Source: Daphnia carinata (lineage: Eukaryota; Arthropoda; Branchiopoda; Diplostraca; Daphniidae). From it: DNA of 64,000 nucleotides. Below, piece after piece: positions 1 through 24,939 of the stretch. The notes below the pieces were generated by a model. The model saw nothing but the letters and a program-made list of their open reading frames with translations, ran no database searches and was not told where the DNA came from. Positions within the stretch are counted from its first letter, which is position 1; the number at the start of each line of letters is the position of its first letter. Both the position numbers and the translations under genes were made by a program. The stretch is taken from contig NC_081336.1 of NCBI RefSeq assembly GCF_022539665.2, forward strand, positions 4,666,221 through 4,730,220. Direction: 5' to 3'.

Positions 1-11424
<11,424 letters not shown>

Positions 11425-14287
11425 GGAAGTGGACGTCGACTCGTCCTTCTCTTTTTCGAGGCTGTCACAAAATCCACCGGATACTTAATTTTGAGGATCA
11501 CACACGATTTTTTTTTTCTTTTCGTTGCCGCTCCAAGTTCAGCCACTCATGCAGATCGAGGATCGACCTATTGACGGCATTGGCAGTAACCTTCACCTTG
11601 ACATGCCCGAGGCAGTTTTCGGGGCATGTTTTCTTTTTCCCCTGCTGTGTCCTGCACTGTGTCTTGCATATATTTATATACCTCAAATCGGGCTATCCCT
11701 CTAACCCCTCTTTTTCGTCGTCGAAACAGAAGAGAACAGGGGAGGCAGAAAAAGAAGAGAGCCCCAGAAGAGAGAGGGAGAGAAAGAGAGAAAGAATGAA
11801 GAGGGAAAAAAAAAACCAAAAGTGCTATTTTATTTCCCAGTCATCCCCCAACAGAAGTGGAAGTAGAGGGAGAGAAACGTAAGCTGAACGAGCTCTGGTC
11901 GAAGAGTTGTTAACAAACAAGTTATTCAACGTTTAAAACAAAAAAAACAGCAAGGCTAAATTTAGCCGGGACCAAGGATGTTTATGCACTGGAGATGGGT
12001 TTTGACAAAATACACTCGATATTCGGTGTTTCTTCTGACGCTTTACACGTCACTCTCAGTTGTTGTATATCACCGGTGAGGACACAACACTTGGGCACTA
12101 AACACGGTTGGCAGCAATGCACACAAGCACGTTAATTTAAAAAAGGATCGATAGAGCAGCACATAAGTTGTTGTCAGCTTCTAGCTGAACGACCACTGTC
12201 GAGTGTCGACTCTTCTGTTAACTGAGCTTAGGGAAGCTGTCTCGTCCTACACAAGGCGCGATCTGCACTGGTCGAGAATTGCTTCTGCCAATGACTAGAT
12301 GGCAGGCCTAGATGGCGCTCGGGAGCAGATACTTCTGAAACGTTATGGCATTAAATATTAAAACATTTTAATCACCAAAAAAAATTTAAATCATAAAACA
12401 AGCTAGAATTAACAGGTTACTCATTCTAAGAAAGGTAATAAACTGCATTCATTTTTAGTTTCACCTACTTAGACATATTTGTACTTTACAACGTTAGATG
12501 GCGAGCTCAGGATAATTACAATTTTTTCGACAGACGACGTAGCATTAAATTAGTTAACCAAGTAAAAATTCAGTTGCGTAAATTGCAAACTCAAAAATAA
12601 ATTAGCTAATCGTGAAATTTAGCAGTTTATAAAAAAAGCCATTGTTTACATTGAATTTTCCACAATCAATAAGGAAAAAGGGACTATTTTCCTTGTTCGA
12701 TTAAACAGAAGGGAAACACTGTGGTTTTCGGGGCGGGGCTGTTCGAAAAAAGGGAATCTGATTTCCCCCCGCCAATCTGGGTGCCTTATGGGGTTCCCCG
12801 ATCAGCCACGAGAGGATCAAGCATGCTCTTGATGCCAGTTTTGATGGACAAACCGGGTCTGCCATTTTAAAAAATGGCGGCACGAATAGCATCAAGTAGA
12901 AAAAAGAGCCTTCCAAAAAATGTTTGTTTGTACGCCATCTTTTGGCTAACATTGTAAAATCTTGGCAAAATTTCAGAGTAATGAATCGGGGAATCGGGGT
13001 AAAACGCGAATTTCAAACCGGGTAATGGAACTGATTTTGGCTGTTTATTACCCCACACAAAAACAACCGAAACGTTACCCATCGGATACAATTTTTAAAC
13101 AAGAAAACCTATTACACGTACGGCCCAAATGGCATGTTGCAAATTTGGCTTTTTTGTCGTATAATAACGAAGTTTAAAAAAATTAATAGTTAATCACAGG
13201 GTTTTGCAAGATGTGTTGCGACATTGTTTTTTGAAGAAATTGCAAAGAAGATCTACAAAACTATCTAGGAAAAAGTGCAGTAATAGGGAGGGCTTGGAAA
13301 GCCACATTCTGACTATAAACATTTCCACTATTACGTTCTGGATATATTGTACATTCCGCAATTACCCCTGATAACAACCTCGAATAAGATAACTGCAGCT
13401 AATAACAAAGATTGGCTTGCTTTCAGCACGGCAATCGTATTGATATTATATCATGAAACGACGGAAATGTAGCCTAGTTCTTTTTTGATCGATTTATAGC
13501 TTTGGAATCTGAAAAGGTTTTGTAATGATTCGCTTCGGTTTTCCGCGTTCATTTGGTCAACCTCGTCTGCTGTGATTGAAGTAGACGAGCGTTGGCATTT
13601 TGTTTTAAGTAATTGTCAACCAGTCATATGTACAGAAAAAAGAGCGGAGGAGGGGGGCTGATTTATTGCTAGTGGGTAGTAGTGGCTGCTATACTTGATG
13701 AACCCTTATTTTACCTTTATTTAAGAAATCTACCCGTTTTATCAATCAAAACCTCATTTCACCCTGGAACTTTTCGAAAAACCTTAATAAACCTAAACAA
13801 TGGCTGCTTTAAATTTCCATCTTCCCATCGCGTCACGCTGTCGAACCGTTGTTACGTTCATTAAATATATTTTAGTTGATTATAGTTATCAGAAATTACT
13901 CTTACTCTAACTTTTGTTCTTGACATGAACATCTTCATGCCAACTGGAAGTGATCGAGGGCGCAATCTCTACTGGTTTTAACATCTTGAAAGCACGGTGG
14001 TTGGACTATTATGTACATACTATGATGTATGGTTAGTATGATTTGTATGATTCTTACTCATGTAATTTGATGCATAGGGCCCACTTCATTTTGGAACCTT
14101 GCGAGTTGCGATAGCTAAATACGCCATCTGGGATCTGGTTGATTAGCTCACTTGCAGACGAAAATCCTCCATAAAGGATACTACGGCTGTTTATTTGGCT
14201 AACAGATTTCAGGTGAGCTTTTAGAAATCCAAAGAAAAACGTTATATAATTTTTCATGTAGATTGTTTTTTCAATTTATCATTATAG
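11425..14287. other. Upstream region of the LRP1-like gene and intergenic DNA
   Basis: No convincing coding exon is seen. About 11730-11820 is a purine-rich tract on the plus strand (pyrimidine-rich on the coding strand of the LRP1-like gene), followed by sequence that could hold its 5' UTR and promoter. From 12300 to 13900 the DNA is AT-rich without recognisable genes. A short 5' UTR exon of NDUFB3 probably lies near 14100-14230, because a splice acceptor (ATTATAG) occurs at 14281-14287, just before the NDUFB3 start codon. Confidence 0.4.
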
Positions 14288-14289
14288 AC

Positions 14290-14688
14290 ATGGGAGGTGG
14301 TCACGCTCACGGACATGACCATGGTCATCACCATGGAATTAAAGTTCCTGACTATAGGCAATATAAGGTTGAAAATGCCCCAGAGTTGGTACAACTTAGA
14401 ACTCTTCTTGCACAGAAAGGCCTTTCCGACCCATGGATAAGGTAAGCAATCTTTTGTTGGTTGTTGAATGTGTTTTACTTCTTTTGCTGTCCAATTTTGC
14501 TTTGCAGAAATGAAGTCTGGCGTTATGACCCAAAGGAATTCGGAACCACAGCTCAGCGTTGGAGGCTTGCTGCTTTCAGAGGATTTAAATGGGGATTTGC
14601 TGCTTTCTTAGCTACCATAACTATTGAGAAAGGACTGGAACTAGTAAACCCATCAGCAAGTAACCATCATGGTACATCCCACCATTGA
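14290..14688 (+). CDS. NDUFB3: NADH dehydrogenase (ubiquinone) 1 beta subcomplex subunit 3 (complex I B12)
   Basis: Accessory subunit of the membrane arm of mitochondrial complex I. Two exons, 14290-14441 and 14508-14688, join in phase 2 and give 110 residues, close to the family's usual 98-110. The N-terminus is histidine-rich (MGGGHAHGHDHGHHHG), as in animal NDUFB3. It is followed by the conserved PDYRQYKVE, a DPWIRNEVWRYDP block spanning the splice junction, and the FRGFKWGFAAF start of the single membrane helix. The start codon follows two bases after a splice acceptor, so a 5' UTR intron is likely. A possible polyadenylation signal AATAAA is at 15076-15081. The nearest gene downstream, ANKIB1, converges from the other strand. 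Confidence 0.93.
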
Positions 14689-15600
14689 AAATAACACATA
14701 ATATGTAAGATTCAGAAGACTGTAATGGTATATTGTAGAGAAATACAAAGAGGGAAGAAGAATCTGTAGTTATAGGTAGAGGTTTGATGTTGGTCCATGA
14801 GCTGAGAAATACCTTTGAAGACCTTGAGAGGTATATGATATGAGAAATGTGGCTACATGTATAGGCATAGCAGTTACATCCCATTGATATTAAATGAAAA
14901 AAAAGGAAAAAAATTACAAAAAATACACCCAAGCAGATGGATTCCAAATTAGTCACAGTTAAACATCTACCATAACTGACCATGTAACAGTAACATTAAC
15001 ACAATTGCTTATAGAATTTCATCTCGAAATGATAGAATTGACTAGACTAGCGTATAATTAATGCCATAGGCTAAAAATAAAGTATATTAAGAATGACATC
15101 GAACACTTGATTGGTCAATTTAAATTCAAATAAAAAAACAGTTAAAGAAACTTGTTGCGCTCAAACTTTTGGTGCTTTCTGACAAACGTAAACGTGATAA
15201 CAACAAACAAATGACCAGGTAGGACATGACTATAAACGTTACGACTTTGTCAGCCACTATTTTTGGGCCCAGATCGATCCGCGTGCACCTCACAAGCACC
15301 ATGTTTTGAGAGATCGGCTGGTACTGATGTAGCAGCTGAATTGGCTAGGGTTTTTTTCGAGCGCTTACGTTTCTGTTCACGAGGAAGAAACAGGGCCTCG
15401 TGAAAAGCGTCACGCTGATTACAATCTCTTACCAATAGTACGGTGCTCAATTGACTTTCAGTGGGTGACTTTGGGAATTGAAACACCTACAAATAAAAGT
15501 TAGTGTTATGTCCAACAACAATTAAAAATGCGTAACGTTTGCAGATATCTCGAACACAAAAACAAAAACACGATAATAATTTTATACATTGAAATTTGAA
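14689..15600. other. Convergent 3' region between NDUFB3 and ANKIB1, with an unplaced minus-strand open frame
   Basis: This holds the NDUFB3 3' UTR and what is probably the ANKIB1 3' UTR. On the minus strand, 15487 to 15250 is an open frame of about 78 codons behind a good acceptor (TTTGTAG at the 15490 side). It would have to follow the last assigned ANKIB1 exon, but the phase-1 donors visible there lead to an early stop in this frame. It could be an alternative last exon or non-coding sequence. Confidence 0.35.
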
Positions 15601-18600
15601 TTAGTAAATACATGCCTCTTTGTCGCGTTGTGGTTCACATGCCGACCGCGATATTATACGTGGGGATGGCGAGGGAAACGGAGAAAACGACGCCTCACAG
15701 TTATCTGGAGAAAATCAAACACATACATATCTAACTTAGTTGGATTACATTATTTTAACATCTTGACAGGGTCGCATGTTCCAGGGCGATGCTTGGTTAC
15801 ATGGGTATTAGACTATAAGGGTATTATCTACCAATATTGTTCACGGTAGTTTGGCAGTAGTAATAATGGCATAATGTAATATATTCATTGAATACTTCAA
15901 CTCTCAGTGGGAAAAGATCAAAAACAAAACAAACAAAAAAAAACACGTGTTTGTTAGTGTCAAAAGAGAAATAAAAAATACCTGAGCAAAGCAGAGCTGG
16001 CATAGTCAATCGCCGAATGTCATGACGGCGTTTCTTTGGTCGGCAACTGCCATCCTTGGCGACGTAATTGTTAACACTCAGACGACCGGCAGACTTGGAT
16101 AAACCTCGTTCCAGCGTGTGGTTTTGAAGCATGCCCGGAAGTACGGCGGTTGTTAAACTTGAAGAACGATTACCTCTGCCAGATTTTATGGATCTATCCA
16201 ATACGCTCTGGTTTGAATGAGCACCAGGTTCAGGTGTGCGAGAGATGGCTACGCCACTGATGTATGTTGTTGTGCAGTATAGAGTGGGTGAATGTTTTCG
16301 GACCTAGAACGGGAAAATGTTAATCGTGATGAAAGTAGCAACAGGTAGAGAAGAACAGATGACCAACAGGCATAGGCAGCTTAAAACTCTACCTGGTGAT
16401 GAAGATCACCATTACGGTGGTTCTCGTCTGTCACCGCAGACAACATGTTTTCGGAATTAAAAGAATCCAATTCCAAAAGAGGGAACTGGTTGCAAGACGT
16501 GTGTGCGGACCGGAAGGTGTGCGATATTTCCGTTTTACCAGAAACGTTCGATTGGCGGACAAGTTTTGGCTTACGCATCTTCTTGGCAAAAAACAAAACA
16601 AAAAATCAATCAATCAATCAATTCAATAAATAAAAACAATCAACGAACAAATTGTAAAATAATAATAAATTAAAACACAGGAGACGTAATTCGAAACAAC
16701 TTTCCCGAATCACAACATTTAACCTAAAACTCAACTGTTGGTATCGGTATCTCATCCTCTCTTGCATGCGCATTGTCTTCAGACGACGTGCAAGTTCCAA
16801 ACTCATCGCTGCCATAATCCGTTCCAAGGCTTTGAAGGCGAAGGAGCGTGCGGGTCGGGGGACCTTGTGAAATGCCTTCCACCAGTTCGTGAATGCAATC
16901 GTGAGATTCGAGCTCCAACGACGGACAGCGTACATGAACTCCTAAACCAGCAATAGAAACATAATGGAGAAGGAAACAAGTGATAGACGATGGATGAGCA
17001 ACAAAAGGCGTAATAAACTAATTGAAAATAAAATAAAATAATACGAAAATAAAGCTAACCGGTTCGTATGTCACAAGCCGAATGCGACCTTTTAGGGAAA
17101 GGAAGAGAAGATACAGCGCCATCGGAGACGGTATCGAGTTGTTGATCTTCACAAAGAGACGAGGAAAAAAAACCAGCATTCTGATGGAGTTCCGATATTT
17201 CAAAACGGCCTTCACTTTCGCCGTGTTTATCAATTGGTGCTGCGTATCGAATTGAAATCGCTATCAATGGATCTTACCAATTCCTGCCAAGAGAAATCTA
17301 AATTCTTAAATTCTTGTTACCCGAATCACGTTGATCTAGGTGATAGTTTTCCGGTGAAAGTTCTTGATTATTAGCTAAGGTTTTCATAAAGTTTTCGACA
17401 GACGATTCAGTCGTTTGACAAGCTGCAGCCGCGCTCGCTTCCGTGGCCAATTTCCCTGATTCTTCCAGTGACAAAAAAATTGCTAGACGTAGTTGGGCGT
17501 CTTCCGAACAGCTTTCCATAGAGGGCAATTCAAACACGGTGTTGCGAGATGCCGTCTGTTCCTGGTTTTGTTTGCGAACTTCATCTTCTATCAGCTGAAG
17601 ACGTGACATCTCCAACGCAATGACTAGATCCATCGCAAAATCAGCCGTGGCTATCGACGGCTGATCTAGCGATTCGCTCCGACTGCAGCGAAGACTACAA
17701 AATGGATGAATTTTCCCATTTCTTGGATTCCGGGCTCGAGGTCGTCCGCAGCCTTGGCGATCACACACACCTAATAGACTCACTGTCAAAGCCTTTGAAA
17801 TCGAAGGGAGATATCAATGGTAGACCAATTGTTTTTATGTCATACGCTGTTTCGGTTTTACTTGATTTATATCGGAGTCTTCTTCATCCGAATTCGCATC
17901 AGGCCAATCGTAGATAGCACTCAGGTTGGTGTGTCGGCCTTGACTGTCTTTTACCCACGGGTTATTAGGGTCTAGTTGGCGTAGTGATATAGCTATCGCC
18001 TCAGTTATTTGGTCCTACAAATGTGAGAAAATGCACCATAAAACGGGAAAACTCTTTAAAGATTTTTTTTTTTTTTAATTGTCGCTACATCTTCCATTGG
18101 ATCCATTCCCATAAGACCAGGAAATCTTCTGCGACGCACTCGCCGTAACGCGGGCGGAGTCTCGGGTGGTATTAACCCTAGAAGAAACATTATATGATAT
18201 GGAGATAATTTCGAATAGCAGCATTTAAAGATGTTGACAGCTAGTTGCCGCGATACATTTTTTAAATTGCGATAGGCGATCAAATGCTTATTGTGATCAT
18301 TTCTCAAATAATTTTTTTTTTTACAGATATACCAGGTATAAATTGATCACCGAATTGATTTGATTGCCAATTAGTATTTCTTATTGCGACCGTAATCACG
18401 ACCGAAATTTTTTGTGACTAATGGTAAGCTTGATTGACAGTTTTCCATTGGCCAAATTTATATACTTTGTTGTTCACTTTCAAAATTCATGATAACTTAT
18501 AATAAATAACCAAGTTGTCAATAAAAGAAAAGATTCCATAAAACATAAATTAGTTAAATAAAGAATTTCACCTTTCGAAACAGCGCGGATGAATTCGTGG

Positions 18601-21600
18601 CGTTTCCGTCGGACTCTCAGCGTCATGTTTACGATTGTGGAACGAGGTCTAATAAAATTACAATGATTTACATTACTGTCCACTCAAACCTTAGCCAGAA
18701 CGCGAAACGTACGTGCGCAAGTAAGGACGCGCAACCATCTCTGATAATTTTTCGGTTAATGACTCCAACTCATTCTAAAAAAAACAAAGCAAAAACAAAC
18801 ACATACAATCATTGAACTCGTTTGTGTAAGTGCTCAAGAATTTTGTTTTCATTACCTGCATGAATTCAAATATTGTTTTATTGTAGCCGTTGTCTTCCAG
18901 ATAGTATCCTATAATGACACGATGATTAGTTAAGCCAAATGTAGTGCATGTTGAAATATGCAACCAACCGTAAACGTATGAACCACACAATATTCTTCTG
19001 GCTTTCAGCAATTCCCGAATGCCTTCTTCGATAAATCTCGTGCATGCTGGCGCGCTAGGAAGACCACTTAAAGAAGGGCGATAACCGGTAACACCTTTTG
19101 AGTCATAATGCCCCAGAACAGGACTACGGGCCGCCGGCAATGACGATGCTAAGAGTTCCATTTTCCTGCGAGCAGAATGCAGCAGCGGCTCCTCTAGAAG
19201 ACGTGAATTTTCATGGTTTTTAAAACGGGTGTAGAAATGAATAAACCGATTTAATTCCTGTAAAAAAAAAATAAATAAAAAGATAAATAAAAAATAAATA
19301 AATAAACAAAGTTGAAGGTCCAATAATGCCCGTTAAAGTGTATCACAGCTAAATACCTGTAATTGTTTGTTGCGCTGTCCAGCTTCGCTTATCATTGAAC
19401 CTTGCTTTTCGTCTGCCTTGTGCATGGCTTCATAACGATTACAGCGAAAATAGCCACCCTTTTAGAATACAATGCTATAGTTTTTTAAAAAGATAATAGG
19501 ACGAATAAAATTTCCGCACCGTCGCAGAACTATGTTTTTTCCAAGAATCGAGACAAACCCAACAAAAATCAAATTTGCATTTTGAGCATTTCATATGATT
19601 GCATCCTTCGTTCTTTTGGATGGGGGACTTGCAACTTGGACAAGCTTTACAATTCGTCACGAGCCAGTAGCAGTTGGCTGCATCTTCGCTCTCAGTACAC
19701 GTAGATTTGAGTTCCTCGGGGCGAACTTCTGCTACCTTCTGCAACCACTGAAGCCACTGTTCACAACCTAATTTTTTTTTTCAAAGCGTCGCGTTAAATA
19801 TAGGAAAGTTGTAGAAATGCTTGTTCTTAACAAACAGATGGGTATTTATTAAATTTTTTTTTACCTGAGGGCGCATGAGCATCACCGAGACATTCCCAGC
19901 AAAAGAAATGACCATTTCCACAGTCAACTGAATGGGAAGTGCGTGGTGGAGCTCTAGGAGAAAATATGTTAATTGTGTTTGGTTGTCCCTTTAAAATAGA
20001 AAGGATAAGTGAATAGTTAATGTTTGAAATTAACATTAACAAACCTGCTCGGATTCGGGCAATCGAACGGCAAAACCGCAGCCAGTACCAGGGCACCACT
20101 TAATAGACGGATTAGTTGCGACAAACGAATTAAGATCGAAATGTAAATATTTTCTAGCTGTTTCTTTCGACACTAGACTTTCAATGAGCTCGACAGGAAC
20201 TAACATCGAACAGCCAAGTGCTGGACAAGTAACATGGTGCGCATCACCTTCAATGATTTTCAAGGTAAGGTAGCTTGACCAACATCGGCGACAAAATGAG
20301 TGATCACAAGGAATATAGACCCGAGAAGAATTCTGCTCTAGCATTTCCAAGCAAATGCCGCAACACTCGTCACGGAAATCTTCAACTTGATCGGAAATTC
20401 TTGATCTGCAGGGAGACGTCGGAGGTGCCTGGATTTAGGGAGAGAAATAATTGAGTTTAACTTATGAATGGCTCTGAATAATAACAATGTAATTTCATTC
20501 ACAAAAAAAAAATAAATAAATAAAAAAATCATTAAAAAATAAAATAACTAAACAAAAAAAAAAGTAAAATTTAAAAAATTGCAATAATAACAGAATCATA
20601 AACAATCAATAAAGTAATAAATAATAAGGTTTTTTTTTTTTACCTCGAGGTATTCCAAGCTGGCCTCAAGGATGTTAGTAGATTCACATGGCAACAAATT
20701 TCGGAAACGAAGTGCTGATAATGGTGTCTGAAGTCCCATTGATTCACAGCAAAGAACTGGATCAGTCATCCATTTTTCAAGAAGCAGTTCTCGAGACCAC
20801 TCTACATACTCCGAAAAGGAAAGCTGAACAACAAAAGGTATAATTTCTAACCTTAAAATCTTACCGTTATCTCTTAGCAGGGCTTCGGCTGTGAAAAGCG
20901 GTATATGAAGCATGTCAGCAGTTTCCACTACCAACTGGTCTTTCGCCTCTTGCAAATCTTGCGCTCGAAGTCCCGTGTAGACTTCTTCTGTATCCAGAAG
21001 AGAAGGGCCAACAACAACTGACGCGGCACCCCGAACGTAATTCGGTTCTTCTATTAAATCAGTTCCCATCTCAACTGGTGCATCGGCCTGTAAATTGAAT
21101 TTCGGTTACAGCGGGAGACGAATAGGACAACCTAACGATTCCTTACGAAAACCATGCGCGATTCCAAGAACAGAGCAATATCGTGGAAATTCGCTTTCAT
21201 TGCTACGTCACAAGGAGTAGATCTTTCATAATTTTCAAGAAAGAGAGGAGCACCATGGGAAACCAATAGCTCAACTATTCGATCTAATCCAGATCCAGCT
21301 GCTAAGTGTAAGACTGTATTCCCATTCTAAGAACAAAGATATAAGTACCATTATAGAGAAAAAGGGGAATAAAAATTGAAGTTCTACTGTTTCTTGGGCT
21401 TTAAGATCAGCCTGTTCAATGCCTCCTAGAGCAGAACTGAATCCTCCTTTCCACTGCAAGATGAGCTGAGCACATGCTAGTCGCCTGTCTTGTGCAGAAG
21501 GAGGGGCATTTAGGGACAGTTTACAGGCAAGATGAAGTGCTGTTTCATTTCTAGCATTCTGTTTGTTTGGATTTCCATACAAATCTGTCAAAAAAATTCT

Positions 21601-21910
21601 GGAAAACATAGTTGAAAATGATATGTAAAAGTTTGCAGTTTCATTTTTGTGATAATACCTCAGCAGGTGCTTCATTCCATGTTTTGCAGCGTAGTGCATA
21701 GCAGTGTTATGTTGATGGTGTTCCCCATAACTTAGGTTGGGATCAAGTGATTTTCTTAGTTCAGGAGAATTGTGATAAACCTATTCCATTTGAAGAACTT
21801 CAAATAAAAAGCTACCAAATACTGACTGAAACCTCATTTCATACTTGCATTGCTGCATATTCATCTCCATGTTGGATGTGTTTACGAAATTTGGAAGAAG
21901 CACTTCCCAT
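15601..21910 (-). CDS. ANKIB1: Ankyrin repeat and IBR domain RBR E3 ubiquitin ligase (ANKIB1)
   Basis: RING-between-RING ubiquitin ligase of the Ariadne/ANKIB1 group. Exon 1 (21845-21910) encodes [13 protein letters not shown]; Gly2 with Ser6-Lys7 is a classic N-myristoylation context. Exon 2 (21659-21780) and the exons to about 21147 carry ankyrin repeats ([12 protein letters not shown] and [13 protein letters not shown] motifs). An exon at about 20643-21093 has the [19 protein letters not shown] block. RING1 ([19 protein letters not shown]) is at about 20425-20040, IBR ([24 protein letters not shown]) at about 20100-19870, and RING2 ([19 protein letters not shown], with the presumed catalytic Cys before NHM) at about 19740-19500. 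The Ariadne-like helical region (FYTRFKNHE) is near 19230. The C-terminal part contains ubiquitin-interacting-like helices ([16 protein letters not shown] near 17480; [14 protein letters not shown] near 18000). The C-terminus after about 16000 is uncertain; I end it at a TAA at 15601-15603. Confidence 0.9.
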
Positions 21911-22410
21911 ATTCCGATTGTATGATTAATTCTCAAAAAATATATCTTCTTCATAAAGACTGAAAAATAGTTTACTAGCAAAAAATTTGGCTCCAACGAA
22001 CTTCTATTTATCCTCTGGCGTATACAATACGTGATGGTATTACATATGTGAAATCAGCTACATGAATACCTCCTGGTTCTTTTGGCACATTTTAAACTGA
22101 GCTCTTTCAACGTTGAAGAAACACCTTCTTCATCAACATTGGCAACACAAAAACAAAACAAACGCTTTTACGTTTGACATTTCGGCACCGACTATACCGC
22201 GTGCTTGGACCGTGGAATGGTATACCATGGGAATCCTGATAATGGGTAGAGCCTACGAAACTTTTTTAACGGTTTCCAGATTTTACCAAAGATTTTACCT
22301 TGCGTGGTTTGTTTAGTGTTTTGGACATGGATTTATGGGGACTTGCGACGACTAGTTTAGTTCATGACTTTGTTTATTACGTAAATTTGTGTTGATACAC
22401 GAACCTCAAA
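21911..22410. promoter_or_regulatory. Divergent promoter region between ANKIB1 and TMEM65
   Basis: The start codons of ANKIB1 (minus) and TMEM65 (plus) are 500 bp apart, so this stretch must hold both 5' UTRs and promoters. I see no TATA box I would defend and no other gene. Its regulatory role is inferred only from the head-to-head layout. Confidence 0.5.
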
Positions 22411-23344
22411 ATGTTGCGAACGACAATGCTAATTAGTTTTATCAAGAGGAATGCAACTTTGGATTCGTATCGTGTTTTCGGTGGTGATCTCTTAACACGT
22501 TAACTCGTTTAAGCTATAGCATACTTTATCGTACATATTTAGGTAGAAAATGCCAGCTCAAAATAAGCAGACTTGAATTTGCAAAGAATTTTCAAACTGA
22601 GCCTCCTAATACAAGTGACTTGACCCAACAGAAATACACCACAAAAATTGAAAAGTGGGTTGCAAGTTTATCACCTGCGCAACACAGTATTCTCCTGTCT
22701 GTGCTGTTAAAGCAAACAGAAGGTAGATAAATTACTATATTGAAAAGTTCTTGATAGCAAAAGTGTTATTATTACCAACAGTGCCTAAAGACAGTTTACC
22801 ACCACTGCCTTTAACAACATCACAGCTTCTTCATGGTAAATCAATAATATTAACTTTTCTTAAATTTTAATTACATTTCCACTTCCTCACATTTCAGTTG
22901 GAATACATTACTCCCTTCCTTTCATTGGGTTTGGATTTTTGGATAATTTCATCATGATTATTGCTGTTAGTTAACACAAAGTGAAATGAAAAATGTAAGT
23001 AATCTAAATGTGTGGTTGATTTTTTTTCTCAGGGTGACTACATAGATTTAACGGTTGGAAGTATGCTTGGAATTTCTACAATGGCTGCAGCTGGAATAGG
23101 GAATGCAATATCAGATGTTGCTGGAGTTGGATCTGCTCAGTTTGTTGAGTCTTTTTCACAAAAATTAGGTATTCCTCAACCAAAGCTTGAGCCTCAGCAG
23201 TATGCTTTTCCATCAACGACCTGGGCGATTAATATCGGGCGTGCTGTTGGTGTTGCTATTGGATGTTTACTTGGGATGGTACCACTTCTGTTTTTGCCTA
23301 CATCAGATAGCAAGAGGCATTCACAAGATGCTAGCCATGTGTAG
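22411..23344 (+). CDS. TMEM65: Transmembrane protein 65 (mitochondrial inner membrane)
   Basis: Five exons (22411-22480, 22543-22722, 22782-22835, 22898-22965, 23033-23344) join in consistent phase to 227 residues; human TMEM65 has about 240. The N-terminus (MLRTTMLISFIKRNA) is basic and lacks acids, as expected for mitochondrial import. Exons 4-5 carry the family core: GFGFLDNFIMIIAGDYIDL, LGISTMAAAGIGNAISDVAG, and the C-terminal helix GRAVGVAIGCLLGMVPLLF, giving three membrane segments. The family is linked to mitochondrial sodium-calcium exchange (established for mammalian TMEM65; inferred here). A polyadenylation signal AATAAA is at 23594-23599, facing that of COPS5. The exon 4 donor (GTTAGT) is weak but required by the frame and the family sequence. 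Confidence 0.93.
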
Positions 23345-23666
23345 TTGGAGGGTTGCTGATTGGTAAAAATATTTTGGATACGTATCCTAGACACATTTTA
23401 CTATCCGATCCGTGCATTGGACATTTTAAAAATCATTCCTGTGAGCTTTTGCTGAGATTTTAAATGTTGAGTCATCACATATTGATTGCAGGCATCAACC
23501 GCATGTTGTATTAAATATGAACTTTGGGGGAGAACCATCCCCTAATACTGCCAACTCCGTAGATTTTATTCTAGCATAGTTGTCACCTTGAGAAATAAAT
23601 GAAAACTAAAACCCGTTTGAGTAATCCATTTTTATTAAGATTCTTCGGTGTATATTACGACACAAC

Positions 23667-24939
<1,273 letters not shown>

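Noticed and set aside
15250-15487. Last exon of ANKIB1
   Set aside because: The acceptor is good, but no donor in the preceding exon gives the right phase for this frame, so it is left as an unplaced frame.
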